NCBI RefSeq assembly: GCF_958979055.1
Contig: NC_084899.1
Span: 1,128,501 to 1,192,500, forward strand
DNA: 64,000 bases
Direction: 5' to 3'
Origin: Alnus glutinosa
Lineage: Eukaryota; Streptophyta; Magnoliopsida; Fagales; Betulaceae
The notes under the pieces were generated by a model, which saw nothing but the letters and a program-made list of their open reading frames with translations, was not told the origin of the DNA and made no database searches. Shown in pieces: positions 27,251 to 38,649 of the stretch (position 1 is its first letter; the number at the start of each line of letters is the position of its first letter). Position numbers and translations under genes: made by a program.

Positions 27251-28790
27251 CCATATATATATTTTAGTAATATGTCTATTCAATTTTGGACATAAAACGA
27301 AAGTCCACCTAGTGTCTTTTATTCTTGGTGTTTTTGCTATGTTGCTTTTTATCAAGCAAATCAAATGGTTATTTTATTAGACTTCGTTCATGAAAATGTG
27401 TCCTTAACGAAAGTAGATGCTATAGTAAATACGTGTAGATATATTTTTTTTAATATCTGCATATTCCTTTCACATGTGAATGCATAAGAACAATCCATTT
27501 TATAAAAAAGTGATGCTAAAAACTATATATATATGATGCAAATCAATCATTCACTCAGTTATTGTTAAAAAGAAATTTAAAGATTAGTTGGGACTTACAC
27601 ATTAAAATTGTGAAATATAAAATAAAAATGTGATATATAGAATTAAAAAACTCTACTAGAAGACTGGGTAATCAAGATGCCACTGTCAGTGAAGCTTTTG
27701 CAGCTTTGTTCGCGGTTCAGCTGGCTTCCACTTGATTTTTTTGTCTTGAAAAGAGGTGCCTTAACTGTTGTTGTTTTAGATATTCGTCTTTCTTTATCTA
27801 TATCTTCTTCTTCTTTTTTGTAAGTTGGATTTTTTTGAAAATTTCTAAACGTGCCAATTTACGTGCATATGCTTTAGCGAAGTGAGTCACTTCTCACATT
27901 GAGTTTGAAAGCATTTCCAAAAGGTATCTCATTAAAAAAGAAAGGGTCGACATTTAAAATAAGTGTTTCAATCAAAGAAGTTTAGTATATAGAAATTGAA
28001 ACCTATATAGTTCTCTTATCCAAAGTACGATGCCAAACTATTTGGACAGCTCAAAGCGTGGGATTTAACAGCATTGTCTATGAGGTGCCATGTAATTCAG
28101 ACAACTAATTATAGAGATATGTTCCACCTGTAAAAAGCGTATACACCAAGTAATAATGTACATGTCTTTGGAGCCATTCTAGGCGAAAGAATAGAGTTCG
28201 AACCAGACCAACAATTATGAAATGCTCCAGCTAGACCCAAAGTGAGACTACTGATCTCTAAACAAAGCCCATCGGATTACAGCAACATGAAAATCCAACA
28301 TTCAAAAGATAAACCGATCCTTCTCACGGAGTTGAAAAGATAGCCTTCTCCAAAACTGATTTTTTTTTTTTTTTTTTTTTTTTTTGGGATCATACTATTT
28401 TAAACAAGTATATCATATCTAAGAAAGACATGATTAAAATATATCCATTGTTTTTCCTTGTACCGGAACTGACTTTCCTTTTATTTATTTTTTTCCTTTT
28501 TCCTTTATGGGCCATACTATTTTAAACAAGTTCAGAAATCCATGATTAAACCTATTATTTCTCCTTGTCCCAGCTAGCACAATTAGAAATCGATAACGTA
28601 GACCCAAAAGAAAAGTACGTAACATAAGTTAGAAGAATTTGAATGAACTTTCAATTACTTTTCCATATGTATATCAAATAAATTCACAATTCAAATTAAA
28701 ATTGAAAAATACTTAAAATTAATCTATTACATATTTAGATGTAACCTTTTTTTTTTTTTTTTTCCTCATATCACAAAGAAAAATCTCTAC

Positions 28791-29973
28791 CTAAGTACTA
28801 GAAATACTATACAAGCAAGTACCGCAAGAAAACCAAAAAAACTTCCAAAGAACTCTAAAAAAATGTTCCCTCTTCCCAAAACTCGATCTTCAAATGAACC
28901 GGGTCTTAGTGAGATTGAAAGGAGAAAATTTCATGCAAAAGATTGAGGTTCACATTCAGTTTGCATACATTGGAGTTGCAAGTTTTAAAGTTGTGAAAAA
29001 TTTGGCTCCAAAAGCCCTTCATTAGTACAATTTCAGAACTGTCAAGACTTAATGAAGAAGTATAGGCCAAGGTTCCACCCCGTCCCCTTGAACGGCTTCC
29101 ATGCTGATAGTCAGTCTCTTGCTCCATATTTTTGTGTCGTAATCTTTCAACATCCACAGTTGCACTGAACTCTCTTCATCGCAAAGCATCACAAGGCAGC
29201 CACTATACTATACAAGCTTCAAATGCTTAAAATAACATTTCTTGCACAGAGGGAAAGGAAGATCAAACATTGTCTAGCTCTCTGTATGTACAAAAAATGT
29301 GAAGATTTCGTTATTGCTCATAAACCAATTAAGTGCACCACATGCAGGCATGGCGGGTTCAAAGCTTAAGGACTTGGAGTACGGCAACAAAGCATCTTCC
29401 AATATTTTCCATGCCCATTTTTCTGAAGAAAAAATTTCACAATGAAGGACATTGTACAAATTAAATAAACTTGTAGTTGATGTATGGAGATTTGGGTTTT
29501 GAAAACTGAATTATCTTATAACACACAGGCTATGATCTAAGTACCACCATCCCAACTCTTTCGGTGAAGTAGTGTGTTTTGGGATTCGGTATCTGGTGCC
29601 ATTCTTTGGTACTAGGCTTGTAGAAATAATATTCTTGTGTTGCTTTCATTCACACATAACAATATGCCTTGTTTGGTAGCAGCTTTAATATTGACGTGAG
29701 GACAAGGCAAAAATTTAAGGGAGAGTAAGGAATCAGTACCCAAATCTTTGGTAGAGACGAACAATTGGGACGTGGGCTTGTTAGAAAACAAGGTTTGTAT
29801 GAAGAACCTAGAGATTGTTTTTGTTCTTTGACAGAATACTTGCACGAACTTGACTCGTAGGTGGTCTAAGTTCAAATCTTTGGAAACCAACCTGGATCGC
29901 CAATGGTTTTAAGAGATGGTCACCTGAAGATTTCGAATAATACATCCGATGGGAGAGAACCGGGAGACTCCAT
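28791..29973 (-). pseudogene. Broken F-box gene (array copy B)
   Basis: This aligns along its length with the intact gene at 32,358-33,536, from the ATG equivalent (29,973) to the stop equivalent (28,791). It contains several frame-breaking changes. One is a deletion of about 16 bases near 29,631 relative to the intact copy. In-frame stops and small indels also occur around 29,460 and 28,865. Only short stretches remain open. It is a decayed tandem duplicate with no sign of function. Confidence 0.85.
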
Positions 29974-30002
29974 TAGAGACGTTGAATGTCGGGTTCCCCA
30001 GT

Positions 30003-30110
30003 TGCATTGAACTCTCTTCCATACTAAGCATCGCAAGGCGGCCACAATACTCCACAAGCTTCGTATGCTTAAAATAACATTCCTTGCACAGGGAGAAAGG
30101 GAGATCAAAA
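30003..30110 (-). pseudogene. Small internal F-box gene fragment
   Basis: About 105 bases match the internal part of the intact gene near 32,712-32,815 (the region coding KHMKLVEYSGRLAMLCIED). The fragment sits immediately upstream of the 5' end of broken copy B, so it cannot be part of that copy's normal order. It marks a further deletion or unequal-exchange event in the array. Confidence 0.7.
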
Positions 30111-32019
30111 CCAAACTATATATATATATTTCATACTGAAATCTATAAACAATATAACACTGTTTTTTTAATTTCCTCCAATATTTTATTTTTTAAAGTT
30201 TATTAGAAGGCTCAAACATTTTGAAATGACAGTCTCTTTTGGCGAATTATAATGACAATATTCATGCTATTAAACATGCAGCTCATACAAATTTTGCGGA
30301 TGCTGATTTCTTGTGACTCTGTTGATATTGATGACTCCATCGGTGACAAAGCACAACGTATTCATTCCTTTTTTGTTCTTTCATTCTTTAGTGATCCGAT
30401 AACCATGTTAACATTGGTAGGTTATAAAGGATTTCATCTAATATTTGTATATACATTTACTCTTCTTTTCTTTTCTTTTTTGGTGAAATGTCTATTCAAT
30501 TTTGGACATAAAACAAAAGTTCACCTGGTGTCTTTTATTCTTGGTGTTTTTTCTACGTGGCTTTTCATCAAGCAAATTAAAGAGTTATTCTATTAGATTT
30601 CGTTGTTGAGACATGTCCTTAACGGAGGTAGACGCTATAGTAAATACACGTAGATATTTTTTTTTTGAATATTTACACATTCCTTTCACATGTGAATGCA
30701 TGGTCCGTTTGGGTGTTGAATTTTTTCGAATCCGAATATTATTCTAATTTACTGTGCGAATTACGAAGTTTGATTTTGTGAGATAAAATTTGAAAAAATT
30801 TGAAAAAGTTTTAAAAAGTTAAATAAAATATGATTTATTTTTGAAAAAAGTAGAATATTATTCAACTTTTTATTCGAACTTCCTTTTTTTTTAAAAAGGA
30901 AAAAAGAAAAGAAGTGATGCTAAAAACTATATATAAAAAAAATGATGCAAATCAATCATTCACCCCGTTATTGTAAAAAAAAAAAAAAAAAGTCAAAAAT
31001 TAGTTTGAACTGACATGTTAGAATTGTGAAATATAAAATAAAAATGTGTATATAGAACTAAAAACTCTACTAGAAGATTGGGTAATCAAGATGCCACTGT
31101 CGGTGTAGCTTTTGCAGCTTTGTTCGTAGTTTAGTTGGCTTCCACTTGACACTTGTGGTTTTGTCTTAAAAGGAGATGCCTTAACTGTTATCCTTTTAGA
31201 TATTAGTCTTTCTTTTATCTTTTTTTTTTCAAAGTTGGATTTCTTTGAAAATTTATACACAGTGCCAATTTTTGTGCATATGCTTTAGTAAAGTGAGTCA
31301 CTTCTCACGTTGAATTTGAAAACATTTTCGATAGGTATCTCATTAAAAATAAAAAATAAAAAATAAAAATTTGGGTCTACATTTAAAATTGGTGTTTCAA
31401 TCAAAGAAGTTTAGTATATAGAAATTGAAACCTATGTAGTTCTCTTATCAAAAGTACAGGGCCAAACTATTTGGACAGCTCAAAGCGCGGGATTCAAAAG
31501 CATTGTCTATGACTATGAGATGCCATGTAATTCGGACAACCAATTATAAAGATAATCTCCGCTTGCAAAAGCGTATACACCAAGTAATAATCTATGTCTT
31601 TAGAGCCATTCTAGGCGAACAAATAGAGTTCTAATTGAGCCAGACCAACAATTCTAGAATGTTCTAGGCCCAAAAGTGAGAGAGCCCTCTAAATTAACAA
31701 AGCCCATCGCTGTAACATGAAAATCCAACTTTTTTATGGCCCATCAAATTAGATTATCACTAAATTGGACCATCAAGACTGAAAATTTAAGCTTTCTTTT
31801 TCTTTTCTTTTTTTTTTTTTTTTAATGTTAATCCTTTATATAATTAATGGCTTAAAAAGTTAAACTGATCCTTCTCATGGAGTTGAAAAGCTAGCCTTTT
31901 CCGAAACTGATTTTTTTTTTTTTTTTTTTTTTTTCAGGGTCATACTATTTTAAACAAGTAGAGAAAGACATAATTAAAATATATCCATTGTTTCTGATCC
32001 TTGTACTGAAACTGATTTT

Positions 32020-32050
<31 letters not shown>

Positions 32051-32357
32051 CTTTTTAATTTCCGTTATGGGCCATACTATTTTAAACAAGTTCAGAAATC
32101 CATCATTAATCTATTATTTCTCCTTGTCCCAGCTAGCACAATTAGGAATTGATAACGTAGACCCAAAAGAAAAGTATGTAACATATATAAGATAGAAGAA
32201 ATTGAATCAACTTTCAATTATTTTTCCATATATATATATGTATATATAAAAATTAAATCCACAATTCAAATTTAAATTGAAGAAGACTTACAATTAATCT
32301 ATTACATATTTAGATTTAACCTATTTTTTTCCTCATATTACAAAGAAAAATCTCTAC

Positions 32358-33536
32358 CTAAGTACTAAAAATATTATACAAACAACTACAAAAAAACCAA
32401 AAAAACAACCAAAGAACTCTAAAAAAATGTTTCCTCTTCCCGTGACTCTTCAAATGAACCGGCTCTAAGTCAGATTGGAAGGTGAAAATTTCATCCGCAC
32501 AACTGAGGTCAACATTCACCTTACATACATTGGAGTTGCAAGTTTTAAAATTGTAAAATATTAAGCTCCAAAAGCCCTTCATTAGTACAATATCAGAACT
32601 GTCAAGACTTAATGGAGAAGTATAGGATTCCACCCCTTGAACGGCTTTCAGGCTTATAGTCGGTCTCTTGCTCCATATTTTTGTGTCGTAATCTTCCAAC
32701 ACCCACAGTTGCATTGAACTATCTTCTATGCAAAGCATTGCAAGGCGGCCACTATACTCCACAAGCTTCATATGCTTAAAATAGTATTTTTTGCACAAAG
32801 GGAAAGGAAGATCAAACATTGTCGAGCTCTCTGTATCTACAAAAAATGTGAAGATTTCGTTGTTGCTCATAATCCAATTAAGTGCACCACAAGCAGACAC
32901 CGCAGGTTCAAAGCTTAAGAACTCAGAGCATGGCAACAAGACATCTTCCAATCTTTTCCACGCCCATTTTTCGGAAGAAAAAATCTCACAATGAAGGACA
33001 TTGTACAAAATAGACTTGTACTTAATGCACGGAGATTTGGGTTGTGAAAACCGAACTATCTTATAGCACAAAGGCTCTGATCTAAGTACCATCATCCCAA
33101 CTCTCTCGGTGTAGTAGCGTGTTCTGGGGTTCGGTATTTGATGCCATTCTTTGGTACTAGGCTTGCAGACATAATATTCAGGTATTTTCCGTCTTCTTGT
33201 GTCACTTTCATTCACGCATAACAATATACCTTGTTTGGTAGCAGCTTTAATATTGACGTGACGACAAGGCAAAAATTTAAGGGAGAGTGAAGAATCAGTA
33301 CCCAAATTTGTGGTAGAGACGAACTGTTGAGACGTGGGCTTGTTAGAAAACAAGGTTTGTGTGAAGAACCCAGAAATTGTTTTTGTTCTTTGACGAAATG
33401 CTTGCACAAAACTTGACTCATAGGTGGCCAAGTTCAAATCCTTGGAAACCAATCTGGATCGCCCAATGGTTTTTAGAGATGTTCGGCTAAAGATTTCGAA
33501 TAATACATCCGATGGGAGAGTACTGGAGGACTCCAT
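32358..33536 (-). CDS. F-box protein with F-box-associated region, intact array copy
   Basis: Single coding exon of 392 residues, starting at the ATG at 33536 (MESSSTLPSDVLFEIFSRTS). The F-box spans about residues 6-45 (LPSDVLFEIF, RLVSKDLN), the part that binds SKP1 in SCF ubiquitin ligases. The rest resembles the plant F-box-associated (FBA/kelch-like) region that holds targets, with typical pieces such as YYVCKPSTKEWHQIPNP and LSFEPAVSACGALNW. The last 25 residues are strongly hydrophobic (VLWLFFWFFCSCLYNIF), unusual for the family. A splice acceptor (ttggcag) just upstream suggests a 5' UTR intron. Target unknown. The open frame is intact while its neighbours are broken, so it is probably the functional copy. 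Confidence 0.85.
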   Translation of the reverse strand: MESSSTLPSDVLFEIFSRTSLKTIGRSRLVSKDLNLATYESSFVQAFRQRTKTISGFFTQTLFSNKPTSQQFVSTTNLGTDSSLSLKFLPCRHVNIKAATKQGILLCVNESDTRRRKIPEYYVCKPSTKEWHQIPNPRTRYYTERVGMMVLRSEPLCYKIVRFSQPKSPCIKYKSILYNVLHCEIFSSEKWAWKRLEDVLLPCSEFLSFEPAVSACGALNWIMSNNEIFTFFVDTESSTMFDLPFPLCKKYYFKHMKLVEYSGRLAMLCIEDSSMQLWVLEDYDTKIWSKRPTISLKAVQGVESYTSPLSLDSSDIVLMKGFWSLIFYNFKTCNSNVCKVNVDLSCADEIFTFQSDLEPVHLKSHGKRKHFFRVLWLFFWFFCSCLYNIFST

Positions 33537-33565
33537 TAGAGACGTCGGACTTTGGAGCTCGCCTG

Positions 33566-34440
33566 CCAATTCAGTGAAACAAATTGACGTGTTACAAAAT
33601 TGATGAAGTTCATTGTGCGATTTTTATTAGAGTTATATAAATTAATGAAGTTCCACATGGTTAATTAACAAGAGAAAAGAGACTAGATGTGATGCGAAGA
33701 CAGATCGACTTCATTATACATATACATATATATAAGATATTGAAATATTATTGGTTGTTAAAATAACTCCATAAAAAATAAAATAAAATAAAATTACAAT
33801 AGGAAATTATCAAGTAAATACAAAAAGAAAAGTCTACGTACGACTCTTCCTGGCCATCACCCTCTGGACCAAAATTGATAGCTTTGATTTATAATAACGA
33901 AAAACTTGACTCATCTCTGCTACGGTTACTCACAGAAAAGAAACAAGGGAAGGAAAAAAAAAAAAAACACACAAGTAGACCATGCTATGCTTGTTACGGT
34001 TAATTAGCATCGAGAAAAGGCATGGAAAAGAAAAATCAACTAAACATGATGGTGCGTACTCGGCTATATATATTAAGTAAAGGGAAAAGAAATAAATAAA
34101 TCTTATGAAGACATGCTGCGCGCTTTGGTTAGAAAATTAAGAGAAGAAGAAAAAAAACAATTCTCATGAGCTGTTATGGCCGGCTAGAGGAACAGATCGA
34201 AAAAGAAAAGGAAAGGCTAGCTAATCCTATGATGCTACGTACGTTTAGAAGAGAAACAAAGAGAAAAGAAAGGAAAAAAGAAGAAGAAGAAAGCATGGTG
34301 AAAGGCTATTCTACCTGCTATGGCTACCGTAAAGAGAAAGAAGAAAAAAAAACAAAAGCAACTACTACACATGCAGTATACACGTAAATTAAGAGAGGCG
34401 TGCAGTTGAAAGTGTAAGGAAAAATCGTGCATACCTTGCA
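33566..34440 (-). other. Probable 5' UTR intron of the F-box gene
   Basis: On the minus strand a donor-like AAG|GTATGCAC near 34,431 and an acceptor aattggcag at about 33,566 bracket roughly 0.87 kb of AT-rich DNA with no coding signal. A leader exon of about 140 bases would lie at about 34,432-34,575 below a TATA box. This is inferred from splice motifs only. Confidence 0.4.
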
Positions 34441-34598
34441 CCGTTGCACGCACAGTGAGAGGGAGAGAGCAGTCCGAATCTGCAAGCTTGAGAAAAAAAA
34501 AACTGCTGTTTGACGGCGATGAGTGTTGCGGAGGCGTGGCTGAAACTCGATCTTCTGTAGTATGCATGTGATGAACTCAATGCTTCCTCTGACTCTTC

Positions 34599-34605
34599 TT
34601 TTATA
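34599..34605 (-). promoter_or_regulatory. TATA box of the F-box gene
   Basis: The minus strand reads gcttataaaagaagagtc, a good TATA element about 170 bases before the inferred leader donor site. A run of direct repeats of gattccaaatcct (34,634, 34,683 and 34,711) lies just upstream. Confidence 0.4.
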
Positions 34606-34891
34606 AGCTAATATATTATCCAAAACTGTCCAGGATTCCAAATCCTTTCTAATATCGAGTTGGGTTTCCGAAAACATGTATGATTCCAAATCCTAAAATA
34701 TATCGACATGGTTTGCGTAGGATTCCAAATCCTTTTCCAGGAAGGTTTATGAGTCCTAGCTCACTTCGCAAATATATCTTCGCTCTCGGCGCTGCTATTA
34801 TCTCTGAGCTTATAATAAATAATATTTTTTTAAAAAGTTTATTAGATGTTGAATAACGAATCCATCGCAGGCCTTTTCATCTTTTCTTTTA

Positions 34892-35752
34892 TGGTTAAAT
34901 AGGCTTTTGATAATTGGGTTTTGAAAACTTTATCTTTTGATATTTTAATTTTAATTCGTATCGTAGACAGTATCTAAGTTTTGAAAAAAGACAAATTTGA
35001 TGTTTCCGTCTATTTTTTTGTCCAAAACTTAACGGACGGACCGAGGATTGAAACGTGTTATAATGTAAAAAAACTTTAAAAACAGAAATTAAAAAAAAAA
35101 AAAAAAAAACTTTAAAAATTGAAAAATAATAAAACTTAAAAAAAAAAATTAAAAAACTTAAAAAAAGAAAAAGAAAAAAAAGAGGCCCCTTTACCGGTCT
35201 GGGGTGGCTCAGTCAGTTTGGAGGTGGCTGAACCACCCCCGTGGCCCATGGGGAAGGGGGGTTCGGCCACCCCGAAGGGCCAAAGAAAGAAAGAAAAAAA
35301 AAAAAAAAAAAACAAGGGGGTTTGGCCCTTGGGGGTGGTTCGGTCACCCCCATGGGCCAAAGGGCAAAAAAAAATAAAAAAAATAAAAATACATATGAAG
35401 GGGTTTTGGCTCTTGGGGATAGTTCGGCCACTCCATGGGCAAGAATGGGGGTGGCCAAAGGAGCCACCCCTTTTCTTTTTCTTTTTCTTTTTTTCATTTT
35501 TTTTAAGTTTTTAATACTTTAATTTTTTAAGTTTCATTATTTTCAATTTTTCAATTTTTTTTTATTAATTTTTAAAGATTTTTTTTTATTTTTTATACAT
35601 TATGACACGTGTCAACCCTCCGAAGTTGACATGTGGTAGTCCGTACTAAATTCATATTTTTCCAAAATTCAACTACCATCTACGATGCGAATTGAAATTC
35701 GGGTACCAAAAAAAAAAATTTTCAAAACTTAGGTACCAAAAATGTTTTACCC
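34892..35752. mobile_element. Mutator-like TIR element with a GC-rich core
   Basis: The element starts TGGTTAAATAGG and ends ATGTTTTACCC. TTTCTTTTA flanks it exactly on both sides (34,883-34,891 and 35,753-35,761), a perfect 9-bp duplication. Long inverted arms (about 150 bases) contain tttgaaaactttatcttttg, gaattgaaattcgggtacc and acacgtgtcaaccctcc. The core at 35,185-35,475 is GC-rich with ggttcggccaccccgaaggg between A/T homopolymers. No transposase. Open frames across the core arise from low-complexity sequence. Confidence 0.8.
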
Positions 35753-35782
35753 TTTCTTTTAATTGAAACCGTCAATAATAAG

Positions 35783-35955
35783 GGGAATGATTCATGCACT
35801 ATTAGTGCACAATCCCAAGACACATTAGAGTAAGACTTACACATGGGGGCTTGTTATTTGCACTTCATTGAGACCCACCCCCACCCCATGTGAGAAGGTG
35901 TTGTATCCATGTTGTACACCTAAAGTGCAAATAACATTTTTCCTTACACGTGTGA
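35783..35955. mobile_element. MITE-like foldback remnant
   Basis: Left end gaatgattcatgcactat and right end agtgcaaataacatttttcc are weakly inverted around a GC-richer middle (acccacccccacccc). It resembles the family of small elements at 49.25-49.48 kb. It lies directly 5' of the PB1 pseudogene. Confidence 0.35.
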
Positions 35956-36057
35956 ATCCCTTTACTGTGTACTTCTTGTATTTTTAGCATTTCCCAAATG
36001 CAATCATCATTGATCCCTCTCTAAGTTTCTCATTCTTTTCGCGAATTCAAAACAGAC

Positions 36058-36424
36058 ATGAACTCCAACAGAGGCGCAGAGACTATCAAGTATCAAGTAT
36101 CAAGTTTCTTTGTAGCTATGGCGGAAAGATCCTCCCTCGCTATACCGACAGCGAGCTTCGTTACGTCGGCGGCCTTACACGAGTCCTTGCCGTCGATCGC
36201 TCTATTTCCTTTGCAGGTTCGTGTTTTTCGCTTCCAGCATTGACATTTAATTCAATTTCGTTGAATTTGTTTGTTTTTGTGAGCTTATTTTTTTATTTTG
36301 TACTTTTTTACAGAGTGAATGGTGAAGCTTTTAGAGTTCTGTGGCAATTCTGTGACTCTGAGGTGTCAGTTGCCGAGCGGAGATTTGGAAAATCTCCTCC
36401 GACGAAGATTCGGTGAATCTCAAA
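36058..36424 (+). pseudogene. Broken, truncated PB1-domain gene
   Basis: Two exon remnants (36058-36216 and 36314-about 36424) separated by a GT-AG intron. In one frame exon 1 reads YGGKILPRYTDSELRYVGG followed by TRVLAVDRSISFA, and exon 2 reads MVKLLEFCGNSVTLRCQLPS then GDLEN. This is the conserved N-terminal core of plant PB1-domain proteins. The start codon is out of frame with it because ATCAAGT occurs three times in a row (36,085-36,105), adding 14 bases relative to a single copy. A TGA sits at the start of exon 2, and the frame shifts again after LEN to ISSDEDSVNL. The gene then ends abruptly in repeat sequence (gggtgggccggccactcc). It is probably an old duplicate cut off by a transposon. 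Confidence 0.8.
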
Positions 36425-36697
36425 TGGGTGGGCCGGCCACTCCAAATACTTCACGGGGTGGTTTCCGCCACCCACCAAATTTATTTATTTTTACTCTTTT
36501 TTTTTTTTTTTTTTTTTTTGTGTTTTTAAATTGATTTTTTTAAAAGATATTTTGAAAAGAATTGCTTTTAAAAACCCACGTGCGTCGCACGTGTCTATTT
36601 CAGTAAAAAATGACGGACTTAAGTAACGGATGGACAATATTGAAAATTTTCGTTAGAGTGCATTGCGATTTTATTTTTTTTTTTCACTTTATGCAAC

Positions 36698-37331
36698 GTT
36701 TGTATCGGCATAAAATGATTTCTAAAATGATTTCGGCATTTTACAATGTTTGGTAGGGGCGAAAATAATGGTCAACGGAAATCATTTTCAGTTTGACCGT
36801 AAAAGCTTCTTTAATTTTTAGAAAAACCGTAAATCGTTTTCGAAAATTAAACTCTTTGTCCTTGCACGTATGTTTGATATCCGATTGTCAGAATTCAGCA
36901 ATTGTCGGTCGTCGAAATCCAGCCGGTGCAGGAGCCCAGCAACATCCAGTCGCTAGAATCCGGCCACCGTCGCCGAATGTCGACGAACTAGATTCCGGCC
37001 GAAACTGGCCTGAATATTGCCATATTCCAGCCATGGTCAGAAGCTGGCTGGATATAGCCAAAATGGCCGGAATCCGGCCGGGATCCAGCCATTGATCTGG
37101 CTGGATCCGGAAGAGTCCAGCCGGAATCCGACCAAACTTGCTCGCCGGAATCCGGCAACGGCAACCGGACATTGCCAGATTCCAGTGGCATTTGTCAAAT
37201 TCTGATTTTCGCATTTCGTAATTTTTTCGTACTAGCAAAATGCCAGAAAATATTTTCAAGAAAATTATTTTTCCTAAAAATAATTTTGTTGAAAATGTTT
37301 TACGACGGAAATCATTTTACATCGAAACAAA
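36698..37331. mobile_element. TIR element with a CCGGAATCCGGC-rich core
   Basis: The left arm tttgtatcggcataaaatga and the complement of the right arm, tttgtttcgatgtaaaatga, are near-identical inverted termini. The core (36,905-37,190) is packed with diverged repeats of the type tccggccggaatccggc, atccagcc and agattccagc. A relative with similar termini may lie at 56,323. No transposase. Confidence 0.55.
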
Positions 37332-37694
37332 TTTAGCATTAAAGACAAAATTGAAAAATAGATGAAACATTGAGGAAGTAAAAGTGTATTTTTTCCAAAA
37401 ATAAAACTCAAATCCTGCTACAATAATAATGATTGGATTATTATTATTATTTTTACGTTAAATAACTATAATAAAGGAAATAAAAATAAAAAAGAGAGTA
37501 AAAGATAAAGGAGTAATAATATAATACACTGTAGTTAGATATAATAAAATAAAATTTCAACCGTAAAATAGATTTTCATATTAATAATGAAACTCATGGG
37601 CCATAATTTTTGGATCCTAAGTTTATTTTTGACGTCGGACTGATTTCCTGATGGTCGAGACTAACTATCACAATTGTCGGACGAAGTTGTATTA

Positions 37695-37967
37695 GGGTTC
37701 GTTTGGATATGCGATTTCGAAATAGTGATTTTAAAATGTGCGATTTGAAAAAAGTGATTTTTAAAAACGCAGTTAAGCGTTTGATTTTTAAAATCGCAGG
37801 TTAGCCTTTTAAAATATTGGGTTTTCAAAAAAAGCACCGCATTGCTTGCGATTTGAATAAGCAGAAAGGCAATTTTTTTAAAACGCAGTTTTCAAACGGT
37901 TTATTTTCTGCGATTTGGTTTAAAATCGCACTTTTTCTTCTACGAAATCGCAATCCCAAACACATCC
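37695..37967. mobile_element. MITE bounded by TA
   Basis: The left arm gggttcgtttggatatgcga and the complement of the right arm, ggatgtgtttgggattgcga, are inverted, and both go on into tttcg. TA flanks each end (37,693-37,694 and 37,968-37,969), compatible with a Tc1/mariner-type 2-bp target or chance. The interior is full of gcgatttgaa/aaatcgca motifs and forms an imperfect hairpin of about 270 bases. Confidence 0.55.
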
Positions 37968-37969
37968 TA

Positions 37970-38425
37970 AAGAGCATAAGAAACCGCTACCTCTTTCCTT
38001 GGTATTTGCATAACATGCCCATTAATTAATAATAATTTTGAAACGAGTATGGAAATTAGGTAATAATTAAAATCAAATTCTGTTTAATCTGTTTTTGTAC
38101 ACTTGACTTTTTTTGTTTTTTTCCTAATTATGTACACTTGACATGATCGGTGGTGCGTTGTGGCCTCTTATGGAAGTCCATAGCCTATTATTATGATCTA
38201 ATTCAAATCAGCCATCCTTCAAGTTCTAGCAGCATATGATCACTTCAAGAAATTAAAAGGTTCTTGTTCCCTAAACCCATTTTTCGTCCATAAAATTAAC
38301 AGAATTTATTAATTTACCGCATCATATAAATAATAAGCTAGATAATCTTTAAATATTATTTGTATTATAATCCACTGTCGGACTGTTTTACTGATCGAAG
38401 ATCGTCGATCTTGATCCATGTCTTA
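37970..38425. other. AT-rich spacer, nothing recognised
   Basis: No open frame, repeat pair or RNA gene is evident between the MITE and the Harbinger-like element. Confidence 0.4.
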
Positions 38426-38649
38426 GAGCACTAGTAGCAGTCTCCCTATATTGGTTCCCTACCCTAAATATAGGGAAAATTTAACAAAAACTCACAAAAA
38501 ACGTCCCACAATAGCCACCCTAAATTTAGATAATTTGGTTGGATAGCACTGTAGCTTCCCAATCCATTATTATATTCACACAAACTCTGCTAGCCTGCAA
38601 CGTATGTCCTCTCTCTTCGCGCTTCTCTCTCCTCCCTCACGGACGCTCG

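Larger units (their letters stand above)
27265..33570. repeat. Two tandem ~3-kb units, each spacer plus F-box gene
   Basis: Unit B (about 27,265-30,120) and unit C (about 30,485-33,570) are colinear. Both start at gtctattcaattttggacat, pass through gctatagtaaatac, a MITE-like inverted stretch, gccactgtc-gtg-agcttttgc, then poly-T blocks, and end in an F-box gene on the minus strand. Between them lie a stray F-box fragment (30,003-30,110) and the 30,255-30,440 block shared with 25,820-26,020. Unit B's gene is broken; unit C's is whole. Confidence 0.8.

Noticed and set aside
35136-35522. Lys/Phe/Pro-rich open frames
   Set aside because: Products of poly-A/T runs and the GC-rich core of a Mutator-like element.
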